DNA of 9,390 nucleotides, taken from positions 1-9,390 of the forward strand of contig URWS01000032.1 in NCBI GenBank assembly GCA_900551605.1, read 5' to 3'. The notes beneath the pieces are model-generated. The model worked only from the letters and a program-made list of their open reading frames with translations, did not search any database and had not been told where the DNA came from. This document shows, one piece after another, positions 1-6,284 of this stretch (its first letter is position 1; every line of letters begins with the position of its first letter). Position numbers and translations under genes: made by a program. The stretch is from an uncultured Collinsella sp. GTDB lineage: Bacteria; Actinomycetota; Coriobacteriia; Coriobacteriales; Coriobacteriaceae.

Positions 1-74
1 TACATCGCATATAGCAGGATGACGGGGAACGCCGAGGCGATGAGCAAGAGCAGCTCGGTGTTGCGGCGACTCAT
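1..74 (-). CDS. FtsW/RodA/SpoVE-family protein, N-terminal fragment (runs off the left edge)
   Basis: The first 24 codons of a minus-strand gene are present. The peptide begins MSRRNTELLLLIASAF and continues as an uninterrupted hydrophobic segment, typical of the start of an FtsW/RodA-type (SEDS family) peptidoglycan polymerase with a short basic N-terminus before TM1. An AAAGGGAG ribosome site (83-90) sits 8 nt before the ATG, and the PP2C gene ends 16 nt upstream, so the two are probably co-transcribed. Seen: start, ribosome site, hydrophobic segment. Inferred: family, mainly from the pstP-rodA adjacency known in actinobacteria. The fragment is too short to tell FtsW from RodA or to see any catalytic residue. 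Confidence 0.7.
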   Translation of the reverse strand, partial: MSRRNTELLLLIASAFPVILLYAM

Positions 75-90
75 AAGCGGCACTCCCTTT

Positions 91-2025
91 CTAATTCTTA
101 TCGGAGGCTTCGGCCTCGGCGGACTGTTCGGCGGTTTTCTCGGAATCTGATTCGGAGGTCGATCCCTGATTGGTGTTGTCGCGAATCGTTTGCGCGTCGA
201 TCACCTGGCGGGTCTGCTCCTCGTCGATCTGGTGGCGGTACTTGGATATCGTGTCCTGCGCATCGTCGACACTTGTTTGCGGAATGCCCGCCTTGAGGCG
301 GTTTTGCGTGTCTTCGGGCAGGTCGGACAGCTTGATGCTGGTTTCGCTTTCGAGCCAGTGGAGCTTGAGTCCGAGTGGCTTGCCGGGCAGGCCGCGCCAG
401 ACGGCGACATTGCCCTGGTAGGTACCAAGGTAGTACGAGCCGGTGACACCCGTGTAGGCCCAGATGCCAGCTGCCAGCACAAAGACGAGGGCCAGGATGG
501 CGGCGATAGTAACGTTGCGGCGACGCACGCGTTGCGCCTCGCGCATGACGCCATCGTCAACCAGGTCAACGACTACTACGGTCACGTTGTCGTGGCCGCC
601 GGCGGCAAGCGCCGCGTCCACTAGGTTGTCGACGCAGATTTGCGCGGTTGAGGACTGCGTGGCGATGTTCTCGATATCGCTATCGGGAATCATGCTCGAA
701 AGGCCGTCGGAGCACAGGATCAGGCGGTCGCCTTCCTCGATATGCAGAGTGAAGTGGTCGGCATACATGGCGGGGTCCGAGCCCAGCGCACGGGTGATGA
801 CCGAACGGTTGGGGTGGACGCGAGCCTCGTCTGCCGTGATCTCGCCGGCGTCCACGAGCTCCTCCACGTAGGAGTGGTCGCGGGTCACGCGGATGAGCGT
901 GCCCTCGTGGAGCAGGTAGGCGCGAGAGTCACCCACGTGAGCGATGGCGAGCGTGTCGTTTTCGATATAGGCGCAGGTGGCTGTGCAGCCCATGCCGGGC
1001 TTGCCCAGGCCATTCAGGGCCGCCTCGATTACGGCGGCGTTGGCTGCCTCGACGGCTGCGGCCAGGCGTGCTGCGTCGGCGGACTGCGGGGCCGTCTTGG
1101 CGATGGTCTCGACAGCGATAGAAGAGGCCACCTCGCCGGCGGCGTGACCACCCATGCCGTCGCATACGCAAAAGAGCGGCGACTGCACCAGGTAGGAATC
1201 CTCATTGTGCGGGCGCACGCAGCCAACGTCGGAGCGGGCGCCCCACATGAGTTGCGTGGTGGTGCCGGCATCATAGGTCGAGTCGGTCTCGATGCGCTCC
1301 TCGGTCAGGGGCTCAAAGCTCATGGTCGAGCCGGGGTCTTTGAGCTTGGCCTCAACGGCAGCAACGTCGATCTCGGCGGTGTCACCGGGAGAGACGGTGT
1401 CGGTCTCGGCGTTTGATTCGGAATCACCGGTGTCCGGGGAGTCGGGCTCCTCGGACACGCGGGCGGTCGACTCGTCGTCTTGCGGGCTGACGTCTATAGG
1501 CTCGGGCGTCGCAAAGTGCGACGCCGCGGGCGTGCTTTGCGACTGGGCGGCGGGCTCGGCCACGGCATCGGACTCGCCTGCGGGCGCAGGCTGCGGGGTC
1601 TTGGGTGCAGGGCCGTCCTCGGGGGATGTCCCCGCCTCGGGCGCCGGCGTAGACGCGGGCGCAACCTCGGATGCCGGGGCTATGGGAAACGCCGGCGCGG
1701 CGGGCTCGGGTGCCGCAAACACCGCAGCGCTCTCGTTGATTGCCGCGGCGACGGGCTCTGCAAAGTGAGCCGGCGCCGGGGCTGCTTCGGGCGCTGTGGG
1801 CTGTTCCGCAGCATGTGCGCCGATGGGCGCCGCTGCGGCATCCTCTTCGTCCTCGTTATCGGCGAGATCCGAAATATCATGCGTTACATGCGAAAGAGGC
1901 AGGGAGAACACGGTGTCCTCGGGCTCCACGGGTGCGGAGCCCGCCGGAGCGGCGTGGGCCGGCGCAGCTGTGGCGGCGGCCGGTGCCTCGGTCATAGTTG
2001 CGGACTTGTTCTCCTCGTCGATCAT
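91..2025 (-). CDS. PP2C-family Ser/Thr protein phosphatase, PstP-like, with one TM segment and a long N-terminal extension
   Basis: 644 residues. Metal-dependent PP2C phosphatase that would dephosphorylate Ser/Thr-kinase targets at the inner face of the membrane. The catalytic domain spans about 258-490, with RPHNED (271-276), DGMGGH (289-294), GDSR (365-368), SDGL (439-442) and GGHDN (476-480); the usual metal-binding Asp residues D289, D440 and D479 are all present. A basic RVRRR stretch precedes one TM helix (about 505-526). Outside follows a short domain with YYLGTYQGNVAVWRG (531-545), like the C-terminal part of mycobacterial PstP, and an acidic Ser/Glu-rich tail. Odd: about 255 residues of Ala/Pro/Glu-rich, probably disordered sequence precede the catalytic domain, whereas PstP starts almost directly with it. 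The ATG overlaps the stop of the upstream FHA gene (ATGA), with AAGGTGA 7 nt before it; a later Met (residue 11) has only a distant AGGAG and is less likely. Confidence 0.93.
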   Translation of the reverse strand: MIDEENKSATMTEAPAAATAAPAHAAPAGSAPVEPEDTVFSLPLSHVTHDISDLADNEDEEDAAAAPIGAHAAEQPTAPEAAPAPAHFAEPVAAAINESAAVFAAPEPAAPAFPIAPASEVAPASTPAPEAGTSPEDGPAPKTPQPAPAGESDAVAEPAAQSQSTPAASHFATPEPIDVSPQDDESTARVSEEPDSPDTGDSESNAETDTVSPGDTAEIDVAAVEAKLKDPGSTMSFEPLTEERIETDSTYDAGTTTQLMWGARSDVGCVRPHNEDSYLVQSPLFCVCDGMGGHAAGEVASSIAVETIAKTAPQSADAARLAAAVEAANAAVIEAALNGLGKPGMGCTATCAYIENDTLAIAHVGDSRAYLLHEGTLIRVTRDHSYVEELVDAGEITADEARVHPNRSVITRALGSDPAMYADHFTLHIEEGDRLILCSDGLSSMIPDSDIENIATQSSTAQICVDNLVDAALAAGGHDNVTVVVVDLVDDGVMREAQRVRRRNVTIAAILALVFVLAAGIWAYTGVTGSYYLGTYQGNVAVWRGLPGKPLGLKLHWLESETSIKLSDLPEDTQNRLKAGIPQTSVDDAQDTISKYRHQIDEEQTRQVIDAQTIRDNTNQGSTSESDSEKTAEQSAEAEASDKN

Positions 2026-2438
2026 CGACGGTTCACCTTCATGACCACGTCGCCAATCTGGACTTCGTCGCCCTCACGCAGCGTCGCGGGCTCCACGAGC
2101 TGGCGGCCGTTGACGAGCGTGCCGTTAAGCGAGTTGAGGTCCTCGATGATGAGCGCCGGGCCCTGCAGCGAAAAGCGCGCATGCGAGGCCGAGACGAACG
2201 GTTCATTGATGCAGATGTCCGAAGATGGCGAGCGACCGACGATGACGGGGCCGAGCATGTCTACGTGGATGCCGCGGATACCGCGCGGACCCTTGTCCAC
2301 ATCAATCGTCCAGATAGCCGAGTCGCGGCGCTGCCCGCGCACAAGTCCCACGCCGGTTTTCATGACGGCGAACAGGAAGATATAGAGCAGGGCGACCAGG
2401 ACGATGCGGCCTGCAAAAAGGACGATATCGATGTTCAT
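2022..2438 (-). CDS. Membrane-anchored FHA-domain protein, FhaB/FipA-like
   Basis: 138 residues. An N-terminal TM helix (about 5-27) is followed by a basic stretch (RGQRR) and a C-terminal FHA domain (about 45-138), a phosphothreonine-binding module. FHA signatures are complete: GR (68-69), SxxH (S83, H86), the LNSLNGT loop (101-107) and NG (110-111). Size and layout match mycobacterial FhaB (FipA), a PknA substrate linked to FtsZ and FtsQ at the division site; that role is carried over from the family. The gene starts 6 nt after the DUF3662-FHA stop, and its AGGGG site lies inside the last codons of that gene. Its stop overlaps the PP2C start. It would hold phosphorylated partners at the membrane next to the phosphatase. 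Confidence 0.9.
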   Translation of the reverse strand: MNIDIVLFAGRIVLVALLYIFLFAVMKTGVGLVRGQRRDSAIWTIDVDKGPRGIRGIHVDMLGPVIVGRSPSSDICINEPFVSASHARFSLQGPALIIEDLNSLNGTLVNGRQLVEPATLREGDEVQIGDVVMKVNRR

Positions 2439-2444
2439 AAGCGA

Positions 2445-3458
2445 CTATCCCCTAAATTCAAAGGTACTCAGGCCAAACGTCAGCAGATCGCCGTTGCGCA
2501 GCGGGCAGCGCGTAATGCGGCGGTTGTTGACGAGCGTGCCGTTGGTGGAATTGAGGTCCTCGATCGACCAATCCGAGCCCGTAAAGGTGAGCTGGGCGTG
2601 GCGGCGCGACACGTTGGGGTCGCGCAGGGCAATGTCGGAAACTGAGCGCTCGCGACCGATGGTCACCTGTGCGGAGGTGATGCTATGGCTCTCGCCGCTC
2701 ACGACGTCGACGAGCTGGGCGAGCGGGCGCTGCGGGGCGCGAGTGCTCGCCATGTTGGAGGCGATGCCGGCTGCGGCGCCTAGGCCCACGGCGGCACCGG
2801 TCGCGGCGGCTCCGCCCATGCCGGCAAGCGCGTCGCGCGAGACGGTCTGAGGCACCGGGATGGGTGCGGCGGCGGGGTCGGGGACGCTAGGCGCGAAGGG
2901 GTCTGCCACGGCAAGCGGGTCGGGAGCGGCGGCGCGAGGCGTCGGCTGCTGCTGGGGCATGGCGGCGGGGCGCTGCTGCTGCGGGGCAGCAAACTGCTGC
3001 TGGCCGGCGCGCGGGGCGCTGGCGGCACGGCTTGCCGCGGAGTTGTTCTGGCCCAGGCCGTTTTGATAGGCACGCTCTTCTTCGTACAGGCGGCCGAGCG
3101 TGGGGGCATCGACGTTCTCGGCAAAGACCGAGAACTTGCCGGCGCGCAGCTGCGGATCGATCATAAAGCGCACGAGGGGCTCGCCGACAAAGACATAGCG
3201 GCGCTTTTCGGCCTGCGCCTTCACAAACTCGCGGACCTCGCGCGAAAGCTCGGGGTAGAACGGGGCGAGCATGGGATCGTCGTCGGCGGCGATCAGGATG
3301 GTATAGAGTGCCGGCGCCGTGTTGACGCCGTTGATCACCAGAGTCTGATCCTCCATGTCGCGAGCGGCCTGCTTGGCAAGCTTCTTAAAGGAGAACGGGG
3401 CACGGGTGGCACCGAAGATGCCGGCCACGTGGTCCTCGAAGATGTTCAGGAAGTTCAC
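2445..3458 (-). CDS. DUF3662 and FHA domain protein, FhaA-like
   Basis: 337 residues, no signal peptide or clear membrane anchor. An N-terminal DUF3662-type domain (about 1-130, beginning MNFLNIFEDHVAGIFG) is joined by a Gln/Ala/Pro-rich linker (about 135-205) and a Gly/Ala-rich stretch (211-235) to a C-terminal FHA domain (about 247-337). FHA signatures: GR (268-269), VSRRH (283-287) and LNSTNGT (302-308). In mycobacteria FhaA has the same architecture and docks the phosphorylated pseudokinase domain of MviN, linking Ser/Thr kinases to peptidoglycan precursor export; this is family knowledge. The start codon is GTG, not ATG: it overlaps the kinase stop (GTGA) and has GGAGAG 9 nt upstream, so translation should be coupled to the kinase. 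Length is shorter than mycobacterial FhaA because the linker is shorter. Confidence 0.92.
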   Translation of the reverse strand: MNFLNIFEDHVAGIFGATRAPFSFKKLAKQAARDMEDQTLVINGVNTAPALYTILIAADDDPMLAPFYPELSREVREFVKAQAEKRRYVFVGEPLVRFMIDPQLRAGKFSVFAENVDAPTLGRLYEEERAYQNGLGQNNSAASRAASAPRAGQQQFAAPQQQRPAAMPQQQPTPRAAAPDPLAVADPFAPSVPDPAAAPIPVPQTVSRDALAGMGGAAATGAAVGLGAAAGIASNMASTRAPQRPLAQLVDVVSGESHSITSAQVTIGRERSVSDIALRDPNVSRRHAQLTFTGSDWSIEDLNSTNGTLVNNRRITRCPLRNGDLLTFGLSTFEFRG

Positions 3459-5308
3459 GAAAGATCACTCTCCGTATAGGTTCTTTGGTATCCGAGCAAA
3501 TATAGGCATATCCCAACGATTATAGAGGATAGGGTTCCCGCAACCGACGCCTTGGCGACGACCGCGGCTGCAAGGCTGGCAATTTCCATATGGTGTGCAA
3601 GACAGGACGCCGCTGCGCAGCCGATGCCGGTGACAGCGATGGCGGCGATTGCGGCAAGGTTTGAGCCCTGATCGGCACGCTTGGCGTGGACATTGAGCAG
3701 CGCAGATGACGCCGCGGCAGTTGCCGCGACCAGCACAAAGGCAGCCCAAAGGAGCGGGTCTCCCAGCGCTGCGGCAACGTTACCGAGCCCCAGCACGCCT
3801 CCGGCTGAAAGCGCGACCGTGGCCAGACGGGCAAAAAGCGCACCCATGCCCGTTGCCGCGGCGGCGCTTGCCGGGCCGAGCCAAAATGACGCGACGCCGG
3901 CGGCGACCCCAGCTGTCAGGAAGGTATTGCCGGTCAGACAGCCAAGCGCGAGTGCACAGGTGAGCGCGGCGCTCGCGGCAGCCTCGGTACGACCCCAGGC
4001 GATCCACCAACCGGACATGGCGGCGGCAAAGATCACCGCGACGGGCAGCATCGACAGGATGCCCTGTGCCTGCATGGTGGCGTTGGCCATGAGCACCAAA
4101 AAGCCCACAGCCGAGATGGCCGAGCCAATCTGGGGGGCCAGGCCAGCCGCCGCGCCGATCGCGATGGCCGCAATGACCAGGCCGGGAAGCGCCGCGACCC
4201 CGGCCGTTTGCATCAGCAAAAAGCTAAAGGTGCCGCACGTTAGCGCCGAGATAGCGCGCATGGTGTAGTCGCGCGCATGGCTCCAGCGCGTGCCCGCCCA
4301 GCCGAGTGCGGGGTCGACCTCGATGGCGTCGTCCTCGTAGTGCGACGGCTCGATACCGTCGAGCTCCTGCTCGTCATCCGAAAGCTCGCCAACCATTTGC
4401 TCCAGGCTGCGACGGCCCTCGCGCACGCTGCCCAGACCGGCAAGGAGCTGGTCGCAAAATGCCTCGATGCTGTTGGGGCGGTCCTGCGGCATGGGGGAGA
4501 GCGCGCTCATGAGCGCGGCCTCGGCTCCCGGGGGAAAGTGTGGTATCAGCTCGCTGGGATAGGTGGCGCCGCCGATGATGCGGTCGAGCGAGTCGGCGGG
4601 CGTGGCCGCCATAAAGGGAGCGCTGCCACACAGGCCCTCGTAGATCACGCAGGCGAGGGCAAAGACATCGGCGCGCTCATCGACCGTGCCGGTCTCGATA
4701 TCGAGCTGCTCGGGCGGCATGTAGCCGATGGTGCCGCCGCGCGAGCAGCCAAAGCCACCGGCGGACGACAGTCGCGCCATGCCAAAGTCGGTGAGCTTTA
4801 CATTGCCCGAGTGGTCGATGAGCACGTTGGCGGGCTTAATGTCCAGGTGGAGTACGCCATTACTATGGGCGAAGGTGAGCGCCTGGCCCAGGGCGTCGGC
4901 AATGGCCGCGGCCTCGTCAAAGGTAAGCGAGTGGCCGTCCGCGCGGTGCAAAAACTCGGCCAGCGACATGCCATCGACATATTCCATAACCAGGTAGGCA
5001 TAGGCTGTGTCGTGCGTAAAGTCGATGACCTGCACGATGTTGGGATGTTGAAGCATGGCGGCAGTGTGCGCCTCGCGCAGGACATCCATGATGTCGCTGG
5101 CGGGCATGCCGGCACCGTTGATAAGGGGGATGCGCTTAATGGCGACGCGGCGGCGCAGGTGCGTGTCGCGGCAGATCTCGATGGAGCCAAAACCGCCGGT
5201 CGCAAGTGTCTCGAGCGGCTGGTACCGCTTGAGCAGCTCGCGAGAGCTGGTGCCCTCCAAAGGAACGTCCGGCGAGAACCGGGCGGTATGTTGCGAGAAA
5301 AGCGGCAT
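3455..5308 (-). CDS. Membrane Ser/Thr protein kinase with HLD catalytic loop and a multi-pass C-terminal domain
   Basis: 617 residues from the ATG at 5308. Hanks-type kinase domain at about 29-290: Gly loop TGGFGSI (37-43), VAIK lysine K58, helix-C E79, catalytic loop HLDIKPAN (154-161; D156, K158, N161), DFG (174-176), GTIGYMPPEQ (192-201) and D277-R278 near the end of the domain. An acidic linker (about 300-335) leads to about nine or ten hydrophobic, Ala/Gly-rich segments (about 353-606) and a short polar tail. There are no PASTA repeats or other large outer domain, unlike PknB. Odd: HLD replaces HRD (non-RD kinase) and the first Gly of the loop is Ala. The reading frame opens further at a TTG (5314), but the ribosome site GAGGG (5315-5319) touches that TTG and is well spaced for the ATG. 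It is the first gene of the operon, so it probably sets expression of the FHA and phosphatase genes. The input it senses is unknown. Confidence 0.92.
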   Translation of the reverse strand: MPLFSQHTARFSPDVPLEGTSSRELLKRYQPLETLATGGFGSIEICRDTHLRRRVAIKRIPLINGAGMPASDIMDVLREAHTAAMLQHPNIVQVIDFTHDTAYAYLVMEYVDGMSLAEFLHRADGHSLTFDEAAAIADALGQALTFAHSNGVLHLDIKPANVLIDHSGNVKLTDFGMARLSSAGGFGCSRGGTIGYMPPEQLDIETGTVDERADVFALACVIYEGLCGSAPFMAATPADSLDRIIGGATYPSELIPHFPPGAEAALMSALSPMPQDRPNSIEAFCDQLLAGLGSVREGRRSLEQMVGELSDDEQELDGIEPSHYEDDAIEVDPALGWAGTRWSHARDYTMRAISALTCGTFSFLLMQTAGVAALPGLVIAAIAIGAAAGLAPQIGSAISAVGFLVLMANATMQAQGILSMLPVAVIFAAAMSGWWIAWGRTEAAASAALTCALALGCLTGNTFLTAGVAAGVASFWLGPASAAAATGMGALFARLATVALSAGGVLGLGNVAAALGDPLLWAAFVLVAATAAASSALLNVHAKRADQGSNLAAIAAIAVTGIGCAAASCLAHHMEIASLAAAVVAKASVAGTLSSIIVGICLYLLGYQRTYTESDLS

Positions 5309-5314
5309 GGCCAA

Positions 5315-5319
5315 CCCTC
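5315..5319 (-). promoter_or_regulatory. Ribosome binding site that fixes the kinase start
   Basis: GAGGG on the minus strand lies 6 nt before the ATG at 5308-5306 and directly abuts the in-frame TTG at 5314-5312. A ribosome placed by this site can only use the ATG, so the two-codon longer reading is unlikely. Confidence 0.6.
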
Positions 5320-5388
5320 GTGCGTTTAAAGTTCGTTTGCGAGTGGCGGGCGCGGAGCCGAGCCGTTCGCGGTGGCATAGATGCTGCT

Positions 5389-5397
5389 AGTGTAGCA
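5389..5397 (-). promoter_or_regulatory. Putative extended -10 promoter of the kinase-FHA-PP2C operon
   Basis: TGCTACACT on the minus strand matches the extended -10 pattern TGnTAnnnT, with TACACT at 5394-5389. It would start transcription near 5382 and leave a leader of about 75 nt before the kinase ATG. No good -35 hexamer lies 16-18 nt upstream. The element sits inside a small inverted repeat, TGCTA-CAC-TAGCA (5385-5397), which could be an operator or chance. This is the only gap in front of the operon; no clear hairpin-plus-T terminator separates it from the upstream 5453-6169 gene, so read-through is possible. Confidence 0.35.
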
Positions 5398-5452
5398 CGC
5401 TCGGGTGCATGGGGAGGATAGCGGGATGCGAGGCTGCCTGTCTGGCTTGGCC

Positions 5453-6169
5453 TTAGCGCTTCTTCTTGTTCTTCTTCTGCTTGCGCTGCCTGCCCTTGGC
5501 CTCCTGGGGCTTGTCGCTCTGCTTGGCCTCGGCGGCGGCCTTCTCGGCCTTCATTTTCTTCTTCTTGGTCTCGATGCGGAGCTTTTTGTTGATGCGCGCC
5601 TTAAGGAAGGGGCCAAACTGCTCGGCATCGCCGCGGATAAAGGTGTCCTTAGGGATAGTCACGCCCTGGTCGGCGAACATGGCTACAAAGATGCGCTCGC
5701 CGTCGAGTACGTGGTCGAGCTTCTCAAACGGGAAGAACTGCGACTTGCCGCTCTTGCCCCAAACCATCAGGCCGTCCTCGTTGGCAGCGACGCGGCGATA
5801 GCGGCCACCCATGGACTCGTCGGCCTCGACGGCGTCGATAAAGTCACGGGCGAGCGTGTGGTGCAGGTTTTTGCTCCACCAGGCCAAAAAGGCGCCGAAT
5901 ACGATCAGGACGACGCCAAACTTGATCCAGTTACCGCCGGCCACCAGCATGCCAATGCCGATCAGCGCGGCAATTGCCGCGGCGACATACAGCGAACCGC
6001 GACGCCTGGGCGAGGCGACCAGGCGGGCGAAGTCGGTGACCAGGTCGTTTTCGTACTGGTACTCGTTGAGGTACAGGATGCCGTCGTCGGCTGCGGCCTG
6101 CTCCTCGAGCGCGACCTCGACCTGGTCGGCTGCTTCGGAGGGGACGAGGTTGCTCTCTGCGTCTGCCAT
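5453..6169 (-). CDS. Two-TM membrane protein, YcxB-like, with Lys-rich tail
   Basis: 238 residues. An acidic, Ala/Glu-rich N-terminus (1-40) is followed by a basic stretch SPRRRG (53-58) and two adjacent TM helices (about 59-77 and 80-98). A C-terminal cytoplasmic domain (about 105-195) has the pattern of YcxB-like proteins: NEDGLMVWGKSGKSQFFPFEKL in the middle (residues 130-151) and TIPKDTF (171-177) near the end. The last 45 residues (about 194-238) are extremely basic and end NKKKR. The function of the family is not known; the family call is from pattern and not certain. The ATG has AGGAG 10 nt upstream. It diverges from dnaX and lies 144 nt upstream of the kinase on the same strand, so it might be read together with that operon. 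The basic tail might bind acidic lipids or nucleic acid (inference). Confidence 0.8.
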   Translation of the reverse strand: MADAESNLVPSEAADQVEVALEEQAAADDGILYLNEYQYENDLVTDFARLVASPRRRGSLYVAAAIAALIGIGMLVAGGNWIKFGVVLIVFGAFLAWWSKNLHHTLARDFIDAVEADESMGGRYRRVAANEDGLMVWGKSGKSQFFPFEKLDHVLDGERIFVAMFADQGVTIPKDTFIRGDAEQFGPFLKARINKKLRIETKKKKMKAEKAAAEAKQSDKPQEAKGRQRKQKKNKKKR

Positions 6170-6284
6170 GCTCTTTGGACTCCTATCGCGGCGGGCTCGC
6201 CGTACGGGTTATTATGAATGCAGTATGCCGTGCGACCGCATGGCCGTCGCGGCAACAAGACTCAGTATACCCGGGGGAGCACCC
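6170..6284. promoter_or_regulatory. Divergent control region between the YcxB-like gene and dnaX
   Basis: 115 bp that must hold the start signals for both flanking genes. On the minus strand TATACT (6269-6264), preceded by GGG, is a good -10 candidate for the YcxB-like gene with a leader of about 88 nt. On the plus strand TATTAT (6210-6215) is a weak -10 candidate for dnaX. Neither has a convincing -35. The region also carries GCCGTACGGG (6199-6208) and CAGTATACCCG (6263-6273), both of which recur just after dnaX. No RNA gene, such as the SRP RNA found next to dnaX in some Firmicutes, was recognised. Confidence 0.4.

Noticed and set aside
742..1416. 224-codon plus-strand frame opposite the PP2C gene
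   Set aside because: It lies across the conserved catalytic domain on the other strand and is a composition artefact.
1993..1995. Internal Met 11 as the start of the PP2C gene
   Set aside because: The first ATG has a closer ribosome site and the ATGA coupling overlap; the AGGAG before Met 11 is about 15 nt away.
2293..2301. TTGTCCACA, a match to the actinobacterial DnaA box
   Set aside because: It is a single copy inside the FHA coding sequence with no cluster of boxes or A+T-rich region; no origin is suggested.
5309..5314. TTG at 5314 as the kinase start
   Set aside because: The ribosome site abuts the TTG with no spacing; the ATG at 5308 is correctly spaced.
4277..5329. 350-codon open frame on the plus strand opposite the kinase
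   Set aside because: It is antisense to a clear kinase domain, has no recognisable domain and reflects the third-position G+C bias that keeps antisense frames open.
5405..6217. 270-codon plus-strand frame opposite the YcxB-like gene
   Set aside because: Its Leu-rich start is the complement of the Lys-rich tail (AAG read as CTT); no ribosome site or family match supports it.
5811..6284. In-frame 5' extension of dnaX by 158 codons
   Set aside because: DnaX conservation starts at the Met at 6285, which has a good ribosome site; the extension runs across the divergent gene.
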